A stretch of DNA of 41,721 nt from VBAS01 sp035318985. Its GTDB lineage: Bacteria > Bacteroidota > Bacteroidia > Chitinophagales > Chitinophagaceae. This document shows positions 40,830 to 41,721 of this stretch, one piece after another. The first letter of the stretch is position 1. Every line of letters begins with the position of its first letter. The stretch covers positions 1 through 41,721 of the forward strand of contig DATHDP010000013.1 in assembly GCA_035318985.1 (NCBI GenBank). The letters run 5' to 3'. The notes beneath the pieces were generated by a model. It had not been told where the DNA came from. It did no database searches and was given only the letters and a program-made list of their open reading frames with translations. The position numbers and the translations under genes were made by a program.

Positions 40830-41702
40830 ATGAAAATTGAGACAACTTTGTATTTCTTTAGAACGATGGCAGGAAATAATCTCATATTAAAAAATTGGCT
40901 TATCCAGGAAAACGTTTTTAAAGAGAATCTTATCCTCAGCCGCAAAAGGCCGACAAAAATGTCGGTGCATGATCTTCGTGTTTCAATTAAAAAAATGAAA
41001 AGCTATTTACGTTTAAAAGAAGAATTAACAAAAGACGAATGGAAAGAATCTTTTTTAAAGATATCGACAGTATTCAAATCATTCGGGAGGTTGAGGGACT
41101 ATGACATGTCGCTTACTCTTATAAGAAAACTGGAGCGAAAGGAATTGTTGTCATTTATTTCCTTTAAAGAATATTTATCTGTCAACAGATCGCTTACAAG
41201 AAAATGGGCAAAACAGGATGCTTTTAAATTTAATGAGCAAGAGCCAGATGTTTTTAACCAGCAATTTGATTTTCTACCGAATAGTAAAGAAGAAGTTTGT
41301 GAAAGGATCATTCAGTTATCTGCATTGAAAATAAAAAAAGTAAAAAACCTTGCTAAGCATTTTCAGAAAAATGCACACGAAATAAGAAAGCAACTGAAAG
41401 ATCTGTATTACTGGTTAAAGATCTGCCCGAAAGGAGTTGCTGAAGGATTTATTAATATGAGAGTCCTGGACAGGGTATTAACTTACCTGGGCAACTGGCA
41501 GGATCATGTTATTCTTAAAAAAAAGATCAAGCAATACAAACAAGATCTGCCGAAAAGGAATGAAGAGAAAGCAATGTTGAAAGATCTTGAAAAGAAATTA
41601 GTGCCCACACAAAAAGAAATATTGGATAGAGCAATTAAAAAGTGGGGTGAAATAAGAAACAAAAAAGCGACTCGACCTGTCGTTATCAGTACCCAGGAAT
41701 AG
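40830..41702 (+). CDS. CHAD-domain protein
   Basis: A 290-residue all-helical protein with the CHAD pattern: HDLRVSIKKMKSYLRL (His-x2-Arg-x3-Lys-x2-R-type start), FGRLRDYDMSL (R-x-R-D), and in the second half HEIRKQLKDLYYWLK and LDRVLTYLGNWQDH. CHAD folds bind polyphosphate granules through conserved basic residues, and this protein is strongly basic. Translation could instead begin at the ATG at 40866 (MAGNNL), which would drop 12 weakly conserved residues; I keep the longer form with little conviction. It has no linked triphosphate-tunnel-metalloenzyme or ppk gene. Polyphosphate binding is a family-based inference. Confidence 0.83.
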   Translation: MKIETTLYFFRTMAGNNLILKNWLIQENVFKENLILSRKRPTKMSVHDLRVSIKKMKSYLRLKEELTKDEWKESFLKISTVFKSFGRLRDYDMSLTLIRKLERKELLSFISFKEYLSVNRSLTRKWAKQDAFKFNEQEPDVFNQQFDFLPNSKEEVCERIIQLSALKIKKVKNLAKHFQKNAHEIRKQLKDLYYWLKICPKGVAEGFINMRVLDRVLTYLGNWQDHVILKKKIKQYKQDLPKRNEEKAMLKDLEKKLVPTQKEILDRAIKKWGEIRNKKATRPVVISTQE

Positions 41703-41721
41703 AATAAAGACATAAAAAAAG

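Noticed and set aside
1..41721. CRISPR arrays, prophage, integrase, restriction or retron-type defence genes
   Set aside because: No regular repeat-spacer structure and no matching protein families were seen anywhere in the window.

Overview
This AT-rich window reads as a chromosomal segment of a Bacteroidota bacterium, most likely family Chitinophagaceae. The evidence is Bacteroidota-type promoters (TTTG, about 19 nt, TAnnTTTG), a tmRNA tag ending in YAMAA, family-specific proteins such as DUF3667 and DUF6807, and many secreted enzymes with N-termini ending in A-Q or S-Q. There are no rRNA genes, tRNA genes, CRISPR arrays, prophages or intact insertion sequences.

Region 1 (1-8.6 kb) is an L-rhamnose locus on the minus strand: two secreted GH78 alpha-L-rhamnosidases, a lipoprotein sugar isomerase/epimerase-like protein, rhamnose mutarotase, a secreted esterase, and the first 18 codons of a RhaT-type rhamnose symporter running off the left edge. 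A divergent GntR-type regulator sits inside the locus, next to an imperfect palindrome. No SusC/SusD pair is present here. Region 2 (8.7-13.2 kb) holds an outer-membrane beta-barrel candidate, a hypothetical secreted protein, an MFS transporter and a FadL-like outer-membrane protein. Region 3 (13.4-16.4 kb) is a two-gene operon: a 133-residue protein that looks like a MoaD/ubiquitin-type beta-grasp protein with an exposed C-terminal Gly-Gly, followed 2 nt later by an 861-residue DUF4132 protein. I consider this the best candidate for an undescribed system. Region 4 (16.4-23.3 kb) carries a CobW-type GTPase, a lipoprotein, a DUF6807 protein, a Gfo/Idh/MocA oxidoreductase broken by one in-frame stop, a type-B carboxylesterase, a cupin and a PHA-system-family protein.

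Region 5 (23.3-24.4 kb) has a small GIY-YIG nuclease gene bracketed by inverted copies of a 26-nt hairpin repeat. One copy abuts the 3' end of the tmRNA gene (ssrA); the other supplies the last codons of the nuclease. Region 6 (24.4-33.3 kb) is mostly housekeeping: a membrane-associated MutS homologue, rseP, dxr, a GH3-like adenylating enzyme, rplU-rpmA and polX with an eroded polymerase site. A 23-codon Lys/Ala peptide gene with its own promoter and terminator lies between rpmA and polX. Region 7 (33.3-41.7 kb) has a nitrilase-family amidase, a DUF3667-mazG-sensor kinase operon, a YD-repeat-like secreted protein and a CHAD protein.

Intergenic DNA contains several unrelated palindromic repeat families (GGGCTAAAGCCC, CACATAG, CACGAAG, CCGATAGCTATCGG and the GIY-YIG-linked repeat). 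Function calls rest on motifs read by eye; no database search was run.
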